64,000 nucleotides of DNA, taken from positions 62,001-126,000 of the forward strand of contig CAVPBI010000002.1 in NCBI GenBank assembly GCA_963701735.1. Direction: 5' to 3'. The stretch is from CAWABB01 sp963701735 (lineage in GTDB: Bacteria > Bacteroidota > Ignavibacteria > UBA10030 > UBA6906). Positions 45,297 through 56,000 of the stretch are shown in pieces. Under the pieces are notes generated by a model. The model did not search any database and was not told the origin of the DNA. It saw nothing but the letters and a program-made list of their open reading frames with translations. Position numbers and translations under genes: made by a program. Position 1 is the first letter of the stretch, and each line of letters opens with the position of its first letter.

Positions 45297-45968
45297 ATGC
45301 GCATCCTGGTCGTCGAAGACGAAAAGAAAGTCGCCCGGTTCATCCAGCAGGCGCTGGAAGAGGAACGGTACACCGTGGACGTGGCTTTCGACGGCGAGGA
45401 AGGCGAACGACTCGCGCTCGAGCAGCCGTATGACCTCCTCGTGCTCGACGTGATGCTGCCGAAGAAGAGCGGAGTCGAGCTGACCCGCACCCACCGTGCC
45501 GCCGGGCGCTCGACGCCGATCCTCATGCTCACGGCAAAGACCGCCGTGGAGGACAGGGTGGAGGGACTCGACAGCGGAGCGGACGACTATCTGACCAAGC
45601 CGTTCGCCGTCGCCGAGCTCCTCGCCCGCGTGCGCTCGCTCCTGCGCCGGGGCACCGCGGAAAAGTCCACCATCCTCTCCATTGCCGACCTGGAACTCGA
45701 CACCGTCACACACAAGGCCAGGCGCGACGGCAAAGCCATCGACCTGACCGTCAAAGAGTACGCCCTGCTCGAATTTCTCCTCCGGAACAAGGAGCGCGTG
45801 CTCAGCCGGACCGTCATCTCCGAGCACATCTGGGACTACAGCTTCGACACCGGCACCAACCTCATCGACGTCTACGTCAACCATCTCCGCAACAAGATCG
45901 ATACGGGATATCCCACGAAGCTGATCCACACGGTCCGCGGCGTCGGGTATGTTATGAGGGAGGAATAG
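45297..45968 (+). CDS. OmpR-family response regulator
   Basis: 223 residues. Receiver domain: ILVVEDEKKVARFIQQALEEE, phospho-Asp in LLVLDVMLPKKSGVE, conserved Thr/Lys in LMLTAKTA and DYLTKPFAVAELLAR. The C-terminal winged helix is of the Trans_reg_C type (LTVKEYALLEFLLRNKERVLSR, VYVNHLRNKID, LIHTVRGVGYVMRE). It stops one base before the kinase ATG. Partner of the downstream histidine kinase; the CusR/CopR type is closest by eye, but no metal genes flank it. Confidence 0.95.
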   Translation: MRILVVEDEKKVARFIQQALEEERYTVDVAFDGEEGERLALEQPYDLLVLDVMLPKKSGVELTRTHRAAGRSTPILMLTAKTAVEDRVEGLDSGADDYLTKPFAVAELLARVRSLLRRGTAEKSTILSIADLELDTVTHKARRDGKAIDLTVKEYALLEFLLRNKERVLSRTVISEHIWDYSFDTGTNLIDVYVNHLRNKIDTGYPTKLIHTVRGVGYVMREE

Positions 45969-45969
45969 C

Positions 45970-47442
45970 ATGCGTCCGTTTTTCCGCATGTCGATCCGTT
46001 CCCGGCTGACCTTCTGGTACACGCTCGTGGTGCTCGTCACACTCCTCGTCTTCGTGGGGGTCTCCTACTACTTCACCGGTCGAACGCTGGCCGAGAACCT
46101 CGACCTCTCCCTGCAGAATCAGGTGCGGTGGGTCAAGGAGTTCATCGGCCCGCAAGCAGCGCGCGTGAAGCCGAGCAAGCGGTCCATTGACGCAATCATG
46201 CGCAATCGCGCCACGCAGCCCCGCATAACGGGTCTGGAACGCGACACCACAGTCGAAGAAGCCGACGAGATCTGGAACGCGATCTACCGGCACAACCTCC
46301 AGAGCACGAAGCGGACGTACATCCAGTTCCTCGACAGGAAGGGAGCGATCATCTATCGCTCATACAACCTCACGTCCGACAGCCTTGTCGTGCGGGACAG
46401 CATCCCGCTCGGCACCCCCGTCGTGCTGACGGGCCGGATGAGCGCGGAACCGGTGAGGATCGCCGCGGTCCGTGACGCGAATTTCACGTATCTCGTGGGG
46501 TATCCCCTCGCAGAGCTGCGGGACCTGCAGGACAATCTCTATCTCACATTCCTCATTCTCATCCCGATCGCCGTGCTGATTTCGCTGGTGGGCGGCTACC
46601 TGATGGCCAAGAACGCCCTGCGCCCCGTCGATGAAATTGTCACCCAGGCCCGGAAGATTTCCGCGGAGAACCTGGACCTGACGATCCCGGTCCGGAATCC
46701 GCGGGACGAAATCGGCCGCCTGGGTACGACCATCAACGCGATGCTGACGCGCCTGCACGAATCGTTCGCGCAGGTGCGGCAATTCTCGGCCGACGCGTCC
46801 CACGAGCTCCGCACGCCGCTGACGATCATGCGGGGCGAAATCGAGCTCGCGCTCCGGAACCCAAAGACCCCGGAGGAATACCGCGCGGTCCTGGAGAGCG
46901 CCCTCGAAGAGATCATGCGCATGACCGCGATCATCGACAACCTCCTCGTGCTCGCCAAGGCGGACCAGGGGAGGTACCACGCGGATTTCTCGGAGGTCGA
47001 TCTCGGCGCGCTCGTCCAGGAACTGTACGAAGACAGCGAGGTCCTCGCCGAGCGGAAAGACATCCATGTCGCCCTGCGCGAGACGGCCGACATCAGGATC
47101 GTCGGCGATCGCCTCCGGCTCCGGCAGCTGATTCTGAACCTCATCGACAACGCGATCAAATACACGCCGCAGGGCGGGACGGTCACGCTGAGGCTGGGGC
47201 AGGAGAACGGCAGCGCACGGATCCAGGTGAGCGACACCGGCATCGGCATTCCCGCGGACGAGCAGGCGAAGATCTTCGACAGATTTTACCGCGTCGATAA
47301 GGCGCGCTCGCGCGAGCTGGGCGGAAGCGGCCTGGGACTCTCCATCGCCAAATGGATCGCTGAGCTGCACCGCGGCACGATCACGGTGCAGAGCAGTCCG
47401 CACGAAGGCTCGACCTTCACGGTCCTGCTCCCGCTCAACTGA
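45970..47442 (+). CDS. CusS-like membrane sensor histidine kinase
   Basis: 490 residues. Helix 1 (FWYTLVVLVTLLVFVGVSYYF), a periplasmic sensing region of about 150 residues, helix 2 (LYLTFLILIPIAVLISLVGGYLM), a HAMP domain with the RPVDEI-x-TQARKISAENLD linker, HisKA with FSADASHELRTPLTIMRGEIE, and HATPase with N-box LILNLIDNAIKYTP, SDTGIGIPADEQ and GGSGLGLSIAKWIAELH. The order and short spacing to the regulator gene show a standard pair. The periplasmic sensor matches no named ligand module by eye. Confidence 0.95.
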   Translation: MRPFFRMSIRSRLTFWYTLVVLVTLLVFVGVSYYFTGRTLAENLDLSLQNQVRWVKEFIGPQAARVKPSKRSIDAIMRNRATQPRITGLERDTTVEEADEIWNAIYRHNLQSTKRTYIQFLDRKGAIIYRSYNLTSDSLVVRDSIPLGTPVVLTGRMSAEPVRIAAVRDANFTYLVGYPLAELRDLQDNLYLTFLILIPIAVLISLVGGYLMAKNALRPVDEIVTQARKISAENLDLTIPVRNPRDEIGRLGTTINAMLTRLHESFAQVRQFSADASHELRTPLTIMRGEIELALRNPKTPEEYRAVLESALEEIMRMTAIIDNLLVLAKADQGRYHADFSEVDLGALVQELYEDSEVLAERKDIHVALRETADIRIVGDRLRLRQLILNLIDNAIKYTPQGGTVTLRLGQENGSARIQVSDTGIGIPADEQAKIFDRFYRVDKARSRELGGSGLGLSIAKWIAELHRGTITVQSSPHEGSTFTVLLPLN

Positions 47443-47464
47443 CCACGCCCGGGCATGACGACAC

Positions 47465-47499
47465 AACGCCCCGTCCCGCATCAGCCGGGACGGGGCGTT
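47465..47499. terminator. Strong bidirectional hairpin between convergent genes
   Basis: Perfect 14-base inverted repeat AACGCCCCGTCCCG / CGGGACGGGGCGTT with loop CATCAGC, in the 82 bases between the sensor kinase stop and the barrel gene stop. The stem is very stable and symmetric, so it can serve both strands; a long T-tract is missing, with only TT at each outer edge. Confidence 0.65.
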
Positions 47500-47524
47500 C
47501 GCCATCCGGAACGCTGCGCTCGCG

Positions 47525-50500
47525 TCAGAAGTCGGCGCCGAGCGAGAAGTAGTACTTCGGCGACGAGAAGCCGTCGACATTCCAGGCCCACGCCACGTCA
47601 AGTCTCAGCAGGAAGAAGAGGAACAGCACCCGTGCGCCGGTGCCCATCCCCATGAGGAGGTCCTGTGACCGTATGCTGCCGTCGGGGGTCCGTGTGAACA
47701 GCTTGAGATTCTCCTTGCCGCCGGCGTAGTTCCAGGCCGTCCCCGCGTCGAAGAACAGCGATCCGCCGAAGCTCTGCAGTCCCAGGGGGAGCGGTCCCGC
47801 TTGCAGGAACGCGAAGAGCGGATAGCGGAACTCCATATTGAACAGCGCGTACCGCGAGCCGATCTTCGCATTATAATTGTAGCCGCGCAGCGGAACGCCC
47901 GTCTGAAGGAACAGGTAGTCCTCCGCCTGGGTGATCGGCACGTACCCGCCCTCGAACTGCGGGTTGATCCAGTTCTGAACGCCGCCGATCATGAACTTCT
48001 GCGGGTTCTCACCCATGCTCGTGCCCCCCGCGAACCGCAGCGCGAAGCTGTACGAACGGCCAAGCCGGAAGTACGTCCGGTAGTCCGCGGTGACGTTGAC
48101 GAAGCTGAGCCCGTCCCTGCCCATGCGCGGCGTCCCAAACAGATCTATCCGGTACCGCGTGCCGGTCACGGGCGAGGTAAAGCCCCAGAGGATCGTGTCG
48201 TACACGTAGCCGAAGCCGGGCACGATCACCGTCCGCTCCTGAATCGGCGCGTTGAGGACGTCCATGTTCTCGCGCAGGATATTGTAGTAGCTGACCCCGA
48301 ACTCGAACCGTGTGAACCGGTCGTTGGGGAGCAGCGCCGAGATCTGCCCGCCGTACGTCCGGAAGCGGTACAGGCTTCCGCCGAAGATATCGTTGACAAG
48401 CACGAACCGGGCGCTGTGAAACGCCCCGAAGCCGAAGTCGATACGGTTTGGGAGGTAGAAATACTGAATGCCGTAGTCGCTGTTCTTGAGGTCCAGCAAC
48501 AGGTTCGTGGACAGGATGATCTGGTGGTCGCCCAGAAGATCGCTGAACGCCATGACCGTCGACCCGCTCACGCCATAGAACGTGTCATACCCCGCGTTCC
48601 CGTAGATGATGTCCGGCGTGAAGTTCAGCTTGTAGCGGTTGACCCGGAAGTTCCCTTCCTCATCCAGGTTGTTCGCGATGGCAGGCATCGCCTGGATCGT
48701 CGAATCCTTCGGGACGTTCTCCGCACGCTCCTCCGCGGGCGCATAATTGCTGAAGTCGATCTGGAACCCTTCGCCGTACAGGCCCGTGGAATCCTTGCCG
48801 GCCGCGGTGTCGGGCTTCGCCCCCTGCGCGGCCATCGCAGCGCTGTCGGCGGGCTGGAATTCCATGGTCTCGATGGAGGACGTGTCGCGTGCGGCAACGG
48901 CAGGCGCGGCGGTCACCGGTACACGGAACTTCTCCTTGAAGTATTCCGTCATCTCCAGCTCGTTGACCTTGAGCATCCGGTCGAACGGGTTCCGCATCAG
49001 GAAGATGTCAAAGCCCGACTTGTTCAGCGAGGCAAACGCGAGCTTCGACCCGTCGGCGGAGAGCGACAGCTGGTAGATACCGCTCAGGGAGTTGGTCACC
49101 GGGCGGTATTCCCGGGTCTCGAGATTCAGCTGATAGACGTTGTTGATGCCGTTGCGGTCCGACACGAACAGGATCCGCCTGCCGTCGGGCGCCACGACCG
49201 GCGAGGTTTCGTCGCTGTTCGGCCAGGCCAGCAGGCGCTCAACGGCGCCCGTGGCAACCCCGACGCCGTACAGGTCCGCCTGGCTGAAGTCGACGTTGTT
49301 CATCGACACGGTGGGGGCCGGAGCGAAGCACCGCGATCGGAAGAGAAGTAAATCGTCTCCTCGTCCGGCGACCACACGGGCTGGGCGTCGCTGTACGGAT
49401 CGTTCGTGAGATTCGTGAGCTGCTTCGTGGCCAGATCGTAGACAAAAATGTCCGACTTGTTCGCCTTGTTGCCGACGAACGCGATCTTGTCGCCGCGCGG
49501 AGACCAGGCAACCGAGAAGATCCCCTGGAGACCGAACGTGAACTTCTCGTACGTGCTTGTGCCGACCTGGAGCAGCAGGATTGCATCCTCCTCGCCGGCC
49601 TTCGTCGCCAGCGCCACGCGCCGGCCGTCGGGCGACCAGCTGATGCCCGGCGTGAGCAGGTGCATCTCCTCGAGGTTCTCCGTCTGCTGGCCGTCCACAA
49701 GCTTCTCGATGATCTTCCCGTCCACCGAGTTCATGATATAGACGTCGAAAAAGTCGTCCCGGTTGGTGATGAACGCGATGCGGTCACCCTGCGGGGAGAT
49801 GGCCGGGCTCGTGTTGTAGAACCCGCCGTCCTTCTTGTGATCGGTCAGACGGCGCGCGTAGTCGACGGGATCCTCCCGCTTCGCGATGTCCGGCCAGTAC
49901 AGCACCTTCATCTCCTTCTGCCACCGCTCCGAGAACTCCTCGATGTTGAGCCCCAGCGCGGCCCGGAATCCGCCATCCACGCTGCGCACGCTCTTGATCC
50001 GGTTGAGGAGCTCACCGATCTTCTGCTCCCCGTATTTCTCCGACATGTACCAGAACACCGACTGCCCGCCACGGTACGCAAAATACCCGTAGAGCTGGTT
50101 GATCGTCGGAAGGTTCTGGTTGATTGTCGCGTCCCGGAGGAACATGTCCGAGTTCGTGTCCCACTTCAGCGCGGCGAATTCGGACAATCCCTCGTTGAAC
50201 CAGAGCGGGATCTGGAGCGTGATGTTGTTCGAGATGATCGATTGGATCGACCCGCCGTAGAACATGTCGTTGATCACCGCGTGCACGAGCTCGTGGTGAA
50301 TCACATGCCGGAACTTCCTGTAGTCCCCTTCGAACGGAATCACGACCCGGTTCTTGAAGAGCTCGGTGACGCCCCCGATCCCTTCTTCGAGGTATTCCCC
50401 GATGACGTTCGTCTGCTGAAAATCGTTGTGCGAGTTGTAGACGACGATCGGGACGCGGTTGACGAGCTGGTATCGGAAGAGTCTGGCAATCGAGGCATAG

Positions 50501-50703
50501 GCCGATTCGGCGGCAACCGCGGTGAATTCGGCGAGCTGCTGACCGTCCTGGGCGAAGTAGACGTCGAAATGGTCGGACTGGATGAACGACCAGGCGTACT
50601 TCTTGTACTGGACCTTGTTCTTCCCGAAATACGCGTCCTGGGCGCTCACGAGCGCAGGGAGAAGGGCGCTCAGGACAAGCGCGATACCCCACCAGCGACG
50701 CAT
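47525..50703 (-). CDS. Peptidase MA-like / TolB propeller / outer-membrane barrel fusion (one frameshift)
   Basis: About 1,060 residues from ATG 50703 (MRRWWGIALVLSALLPALVSAQ), with a signal peptide. Domain 1 is an exported gluzincin (VIHHELVHAVINDMFYGG, the HELVH zinc site, then IPLWFNEGLSEFAA with a third-ligand Glu). Domain 2 is a PD40/TolB-like propeller (SPAISPQGDRIAFITNRDDFFDVY, ISWSPDGRRVALATKAGEED). The frame breaks near 49325 at a CCCCC run. Domain 3 is a BamA-like barrel (NLLLDLKNSDYGIQYFYLPNR, FGGSLFFDAGTAWNYA), ending in YYFSLGADF with a terminal Phe as needed for Bam insertion. This architecture is frequent in Bacteroidota. It probably works at the outer membrane in assembly or turnover. 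Confidence 0.85.
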
Positions 50704-50751
50704 GGTCCACCTTTTCCCTGAACTGTTCCTGTGCATCGAATTCATCGTAAT

Positions 50752-50780
50752 ATTCTACGTATCCGCCCGGGGAAATGCAA
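50752..50780 (-). promoter_or_regulatory. Sigma70-like promoter of the peptidase-barrel gene
   Basis: Minus strand: TTGCAT (50780-50775), 17-base spacer, TAGAAT (50757-50752), about 49 bases before ATG 50703. A 9-base direct repeat CCTGCCGGC (50790-50798 and 50832-50840) and a weak AAAAC/GTTTT hairpin lie between this and the rnr stop. Confidence 0.55.
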
Positions 50781-50839
50781 ACAGCTCATCCTGCCGGCAC
50801 CATGAAAACACCGAAAACGGGCCGTTTTGTTCCTGCCGG

Positions 50840-52999
50840 CTAATCCACCAGCGAGAAATCGATCTGGTGCGCCTCGGGTTTTACGGCCTTCACCCGCACC
50901 CGGACGCGATCCCCCAAACGGTACCGCTTACCCGTCCGCCGGCCCCGGAGCTCGTAATGCTTCTCGTCCAGCACGTAGTAGTCGTCGGCCATGTCGCGCA
51001 CCGGCACCAGCCCCTCCACGAGCAGCTCGTCGATCTCCACAAACATCCCGAACGCAGTCACGCCCGCGATGACGCCGTCCAGCTCGTCGCCCAGGTGCCG
51101 CTTCATGTACTCCACCTGCATCACCTTTACGGACGCGCGCTCGGCCTCGGCGGCAACCCGCTCCCGGGCCGACGACTGCGCAGCGATGTCGTCCAGCTGC
51201 TTGCGCAGAGCCGGCACCGCCTTGCGCGCCACCCCCTTCTGGTAGGCGTCGAGCATCCGGTGCACGATCAGATCGGGATACCTGCGGATGGGCGACGTGA
51301 AGTGGGCATAGTGCCGGAAGGCAAGTCCGTAGTGGCCGATGTTCTTGGTCGCGTAGATCGCTTTCGCCATGGAGCGCAGCGCGACGTCGCTGATCAGGTT
51401 CTCCACCTCGGAACCCTTGACCCGGTCCAGGAGCTTCTGCAGCTCGCGCGACGGAACGCCCGACTTCACGTTCAGGGAGAAGCCGAACTTCTTCACGAAC
51501 TCCGCGAGGTCGGCGAGGCGCTCAGGGTTGGGAAGATCATGCACTCGATAGATGAACGGAAGCTCCTCGCCGAGACCTGCAAGGCGGGTGACGGTCTTGT
51601 TTGCCAGCAGCATGCACTCCTCGACCAGACGGTGCGCATCGAGCCGCTCCTTCTTCAGGATGTGCGTGGGGAAGCCTTCGGCGTCGAACTTGAACTTGGT
51701 CTCGCCCGCATCGAAGTCGAGACTGCCGGCCTTTCTGCGGATCTGCGTCTGCTGCTTCGCCAGGGCGTTCAGCGCCGTCAGCAACTCGACGTAGTCCCCC
51801 TTCCCGGTGTCGAGGATGCGCTGCACCTCTTCGTACGTAAACCGGCGCGTGCTCCGGATGACGCTCTTGTTCAGCGACCACGCACCGACGTCGCCGTCGC
51901 GGTCGATGTCCATAAAGACGCTGTACGTCAGCCGTTCCTCCCTGGGCCGCAGACTGCAGAGGTCGTTCGACAGCCGCTCGGGGAGCATCGGGATGACTTC
52001 GTTCACAAGGTAGGTGCTGGTGCCGCGTACGTAGGCCTCGGCGTCGAGGGGGCTCCCCTCGCGCACGTAGTGGCTGACGTCGGCAATGTGCACGCCGAGG
52101 CGCCTGATGCCGCGCGGCAGGATCTCGAGCGAGAGCGCGTCGTCGAAATCCTTTGCGTCCTCCGGATCGATCGTCACCACGATGCTGGACCGGAGGTCAA
52201 GCCTGCCGCGGAGGTCCGACTCGGGGATCTGGGCGGGGAACTTCGCCGCCTGCCGCTCCACCTCCTGCGGGAACGCGAGAGGAAGGGCAAACCGCCGCGC
52301 GACGCCGAGCACCTCGACGCGGGCGTCGCCCGTGGGGCCGAGCACTTCGATGATCTTCCCCTCGGGATTCCGGTGCTCGTCCAGCCAGGGAAGCAGCTGG
52401 GCGACGACTTTGTCGCCGTCTTTCGCCCGCGCGGCTTCCTCGCGCGGGACGTACACGTCGCGCCTGATGCGCTCGTCGTCCGGCACCACGAATGCCGAGT
52501 TGGGGCCCTTCTGCAGCCGCCCGGTCACGGTGGTCGTGGTCCGCTCGACGACTTCAACGACTTCCGCTTCCGGGAGCTTCTTCGGATCGGGCTTGCCGCG
52601 TGGCTCGCTGCGCGCGAAGGGGACGATGCCGACGGTGTCGCCGTCGAATGCGGTGCGGAGAAACGCCTGCGGGATGAAATACTGCTGTTCGGGATCGCCG
52701 GCGCGGACCATGCCGCCGCCGCGACGCAGGAGCGAGATCACGCCCACGAGCCTGTGCGATGCTCCGCCGGCGGGCTGTTTCTTCTTCTTCGACTCCGATG
52801 CGTAGCGGATCCGGCCCTGCTCGTCAGCCGTGAGGACGCCGCCGTCGATGAGGCTTCGAACCATGGTTCTCAGCCCCCGGTAGTCATCCTCGCCGCCGAC
52901 GCGGATCTTCTGCGCCAGCGCTTTGATGGTGATGGGTGTGCGGCGATGCTGCGTCAGATACGCGAGCACTGCCTTCTTGAGGTCGGCATGTGATGCCAA
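50840..52999 (-). CDS. rnr: Ribonuclease R
   Basis: 3'-5' exoribonuclease of the RNB family. About 719 residues starting at TTG 52999 (LASHADLKKAVL), with AGAAGGA eight bases before. There is an N-terminal winged-helix region, cold-shock domains, then the RNB catalytic core SIVVTIDPEDAKDFDDALSLEIL (the four-Asp site), VHIADVSHYVREGSPLD, RGTSTYLVNEVIPMLPERLSN and the S1 C-terminal region (GVTAFGMFVEIDELLVEGLV). All active-site segments are intact. The gene lies 31 bases after tamB stops. Confidence 0.96.
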   Translation of the reverse strand: MASHADLKKAVLAYLTQHRRTPITIKALAQKIRVGGEDDYRGLRTMVRSLIDGGVLTADEQGRIRYASESKKKKQPAGGASHRLVGVISLLRRGGGMVRAGDPEQQYFIPQAFLRTAFDGDTVGIVPFARSEPRGKPDPKKLPEAEVVEVVERTTTTVTGRLQKGPNSAFVVPDDERIRRDVYVPREEAARAKDGDKVVAQLLPWLDEHRNPEGKIIEVLGPTGDARVEVLGVARRFALPLAFPQEVERQAAKFPAQIPESDLRGRLDLRSSIVVTIDPEDAKDFDDALSLEILPRGIRRLGVHIADVSHYVREGSPLDAEAYVRGTSTYLVNEVIPMLPERLSNDLCSLRPREERLTYSVFMDIDRDGDVGAWSLNKSVIRSTRRFTYEEVQRILDTGKGDYVELLTALNALAKQQTQIRRKAGSLDFDAGETKFKFDAEGFPTHILKKERLDAHRLVEECMLLANKTVTRLAGLGEELPFIYRVHDLPNPERLADLAEFVKKFGFSLNVKSGVPSRELQKLLDRVKGSEVENLISDVALRSMAKAIYATKNIGHYGLAFRHYAHFTSPIRRYPDLIVHRMLDAYQKGVARKAVPALRKQLDDIAAQSSARERVAAEAERASVKVMQVEYMKRHLGDELDGVIAGVTAFGMFVEIDELLVEGLVPVRDMADDYYVLDEKHYELRGRRTGKRYRLGDRVRVRVKAVKPEAHQIDFSLVD

Positions 53000-53030
53000 T
53001 GAGGTTATCCTTCTGCAATGGAAATCGGTG

Positions 53031-56000
53031 TTAGAAAGAGAATCGGTAAAAGAGCCGCGCGGAATTCACGCGCTTCAGATCGGTGGTGCCGCCGAGCGGG
53101 AACGCTTCCACGCGCCGCTCGAGCTCGAACATCAGGTTGCGGAGGGACGGGTCTCCGAGAATCGCGTCGAACGAGTACATCAGGCTGAAATTCGCGTTGC
53201 CCAGCGGATCGTCCAGGATCATGCCGCCGTACCGCCAGTAGCCGTTCCAGAGCGAGCCGCTCAGGCGGATGTCGGCGGATTCCGTGAGGCTCCCGGCGCC
53301 GCCGTAGCGGAGCTCCACGGTGTTGATGAAGCCGGTGTTCTCGCGCAGGAACTGCGACAGCGCTCCCGTCAGCAGCGATGACGCCCCCGTCAGCAGCGAA
53401 AGCCCCATCTGCCGCTCCACGTCCGCGGGTACCTGCCCCCGTTGTCCGGCAGTCATCGGGAACGACCCGTACACGATGAACTGGATGGCATCGGACTGGA
53501 TATCGTTGGACTTGGGGCCGGTATACGAAAGATATGAGTACTCGTCGATCGTCATGTCGTACGAAATCTTCGGGTTCAGCCTCGTGCCGCCGATCTGGAA
53601 GGTCACCACCACCTTCTCGGCGGTGTCCCCCGTCAACGTGTCGCGCAGGATGCGCGTCCCCTCGTACCGGGCACTGATGTCCAGCTCGGGGTTCATCAGG
53701 TCGCCCCGGAACCGGATCGACCCGTCGGCGTTGAAGCGCTTCAGAAAATTGTAGTAGGCGCGCTCGACGACCAGATCCCCGAACCACTGCTTCCCGTCCC
53801 CGGTGATGCTGAACTTCCCGTTGATGCCCGCCACCAGCTCCTCCCCCGAGACGGGGTCGAAGATCATCCTGATCTCCGTGTTGCTGCCGGAGGTCTCAAT
53901 GTCGAGATCGTACCGGAGGCCGTCCATGAGGCTGCCCGAGCTCGCCGGCCCGGTGCCGGCCTCGGCGCCCCCGGCGGACTCTGCGCCGAAGTACTCCGCG
54001 GCCCTGCGACGCAACCCGCTCCCCTGAACGACCGTGGTGTCATCCACCGCGACGATCGGAACCGCGTACTCTCCGCCCCGGGTCCTGACGTCAGCCGTTC
54101 GCGTCGGCGGGAAGATCAGGGTGGAGTTCCGCACGAGGAGGTCTCCCTTCAGGCGCGAATGCTCCACCTCCCCCGTGAATCGCAGCCCGCCGGATCCAAT
54201 CTCGACGAAGAGGTTGCCGTATACGGAGAGCTCGGATTGCCGCGTCGATTCCTTCACCACCAGCAGGCTGCCGGTGCCCGAGAGATTGAAGTCTCCCAGC
54301 TTCAGGTCCCGCAGCGCGAGGTCCCCGCTGATCTGCATGCTCCCGCCCTGCCGTCCCTTCACGTCCGCCCGGGTATTGCGCACGGTCGCGCGAACCACCT
54401 TGATGCGCTCCCCGTCGGCCTCAAGCTCCGCGTCCATCGTGTACACAATATTGTTCGGCGTGAACAGAAACACCGCATCCGTCACCGTGGCCTGCCCGCC
54501 GTAGCTCGGCTTCTCGAGGGTGCCCCGGATGGTGAGGTCGCAGAGCAGCCTGCCCTCAAGGTCATTGAACTCCGAGAGGAACGGGTCGAAGACCTTCATG
54601 CCGATCCCCGTGGAGGTCATCGTGAGGTTCACGGGGCGGTCGCCCGTCAGGAATTCGAGCCCCTCTGCCGAGAGGGCGGTCGGGATGCTCCCGTTGACTG
54701 TCAGCTTCTTCTCGCCCCCCTGCGCGTCGCCGCCTTCACTGAGGAAGAGGTTCACGTCCAGCAGCGAGTCCTTATAGAAGAAGAACCCTTCCAGTCCGCC
54801 GATCGGCGCGTCCTTGTACACGAGGTCCGAGGCGCTCATGATCAACGTCGCCTCGGGGTCGCCGACCGTGCCCTTGGCGGTCAGGGAGGCCTGCGCCCCG
54901 CCCGAGAGAAACACCTGGCTCCCCCCGTACTCAGATGCCGGGATGAAGTAGTTCAGGTCCGCGAGGTTCAGCCTGGCCGCTTCGAGGCGCGCGTTCAGCT
55001 CGCCGTCTGATCCGATGCCGCCGGACACCGCGATCGATTCACTCTCGCGCCGAAGCGTCAGGCCTCGCAGCGCAACACCCGACGGCGAGATCACAGCCCG
55101 GGCGCCCGGCTCGGCCCGCCACGCATACGAGTGATACCGCGCCTCAAGCTCGCCCAGCAGTGCATCGATCGAGTCCTGGTCGAACGCGACGGTCCCGCCC
55201 GAGGAGACGGAAAGCGTCCGCTGGAGCCTCGCTGCGGCATCATATTGCAGGTTCCCTCCCGCAGCCAGGAGACGGAGGTCGACGCTGTCAATCTCCGCAC
55301 GATTGATGTGAAGGTCGCCGGCGCCAAGGTCGCACTTCACGGTCGCATCACGGAAGAGGCGTCCGCGGCCGAGATTGTCAACGAAGAGCGATGCGTGCAG
55401 CCCTTCGACGAGCATGCCCGAGCCGGACGTGCCGATGAAGAATTCGGGGATGCCGATATCGGCTGCCAGCGTCAAAGCCCGGTGATCGCCGCGAATGGAC
55501 CCGGTGACAGACCCGACGCCGTCAAAAGGACGTCCCCCGATGTGCTGCGACAGCGGCTTGAGGTCCTTCACGAAGAGGGCATACGTGGCATCAACCGTCA
55601 CATCGGATTTGTCGAGCGCCTGCTCCAGCCTGTCCGTCTCCTCGCTGTCACCGCCGGCGGAAGCGGCGGAATCGAACACCGCAATGACCGGTGCAAGGTC
55701 CTCGGCTACCGAGGCGGCTTCGAACCGTGCCAGGCCGACGAGATGCTCGAGATCGAACGCGCCGCCGATAGCCAGGTAGGCCACGGGCGAGTCGAACTGT
55801 ACGAGGCTCTGGCCCGGGTCGGTTTGATCGATCAGCAGGTGGACCGCTCCCGTGTCCATGGGGATGCCCCGATAGGACGAGAGGCCAAGATCCAGAGACG
55901 CGTCGACCGAGAGGTCCGCCAGCGTGAGCCCCGTTCCATCCGCAGCGATCCGGCCGGTGATGTCACTGGCCATGGAGGGGTCTCCGAGAATGGCTGCGAG

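Noticed and set aside
50790..50840. 9-base direct repeat CCTGCCGGC and a weak AAAAC/GTTTT hairpin as a mobile-element scar
   Set aside because: Only two short copies, no transposase or inverted ends; at best a weak rnr terminator.
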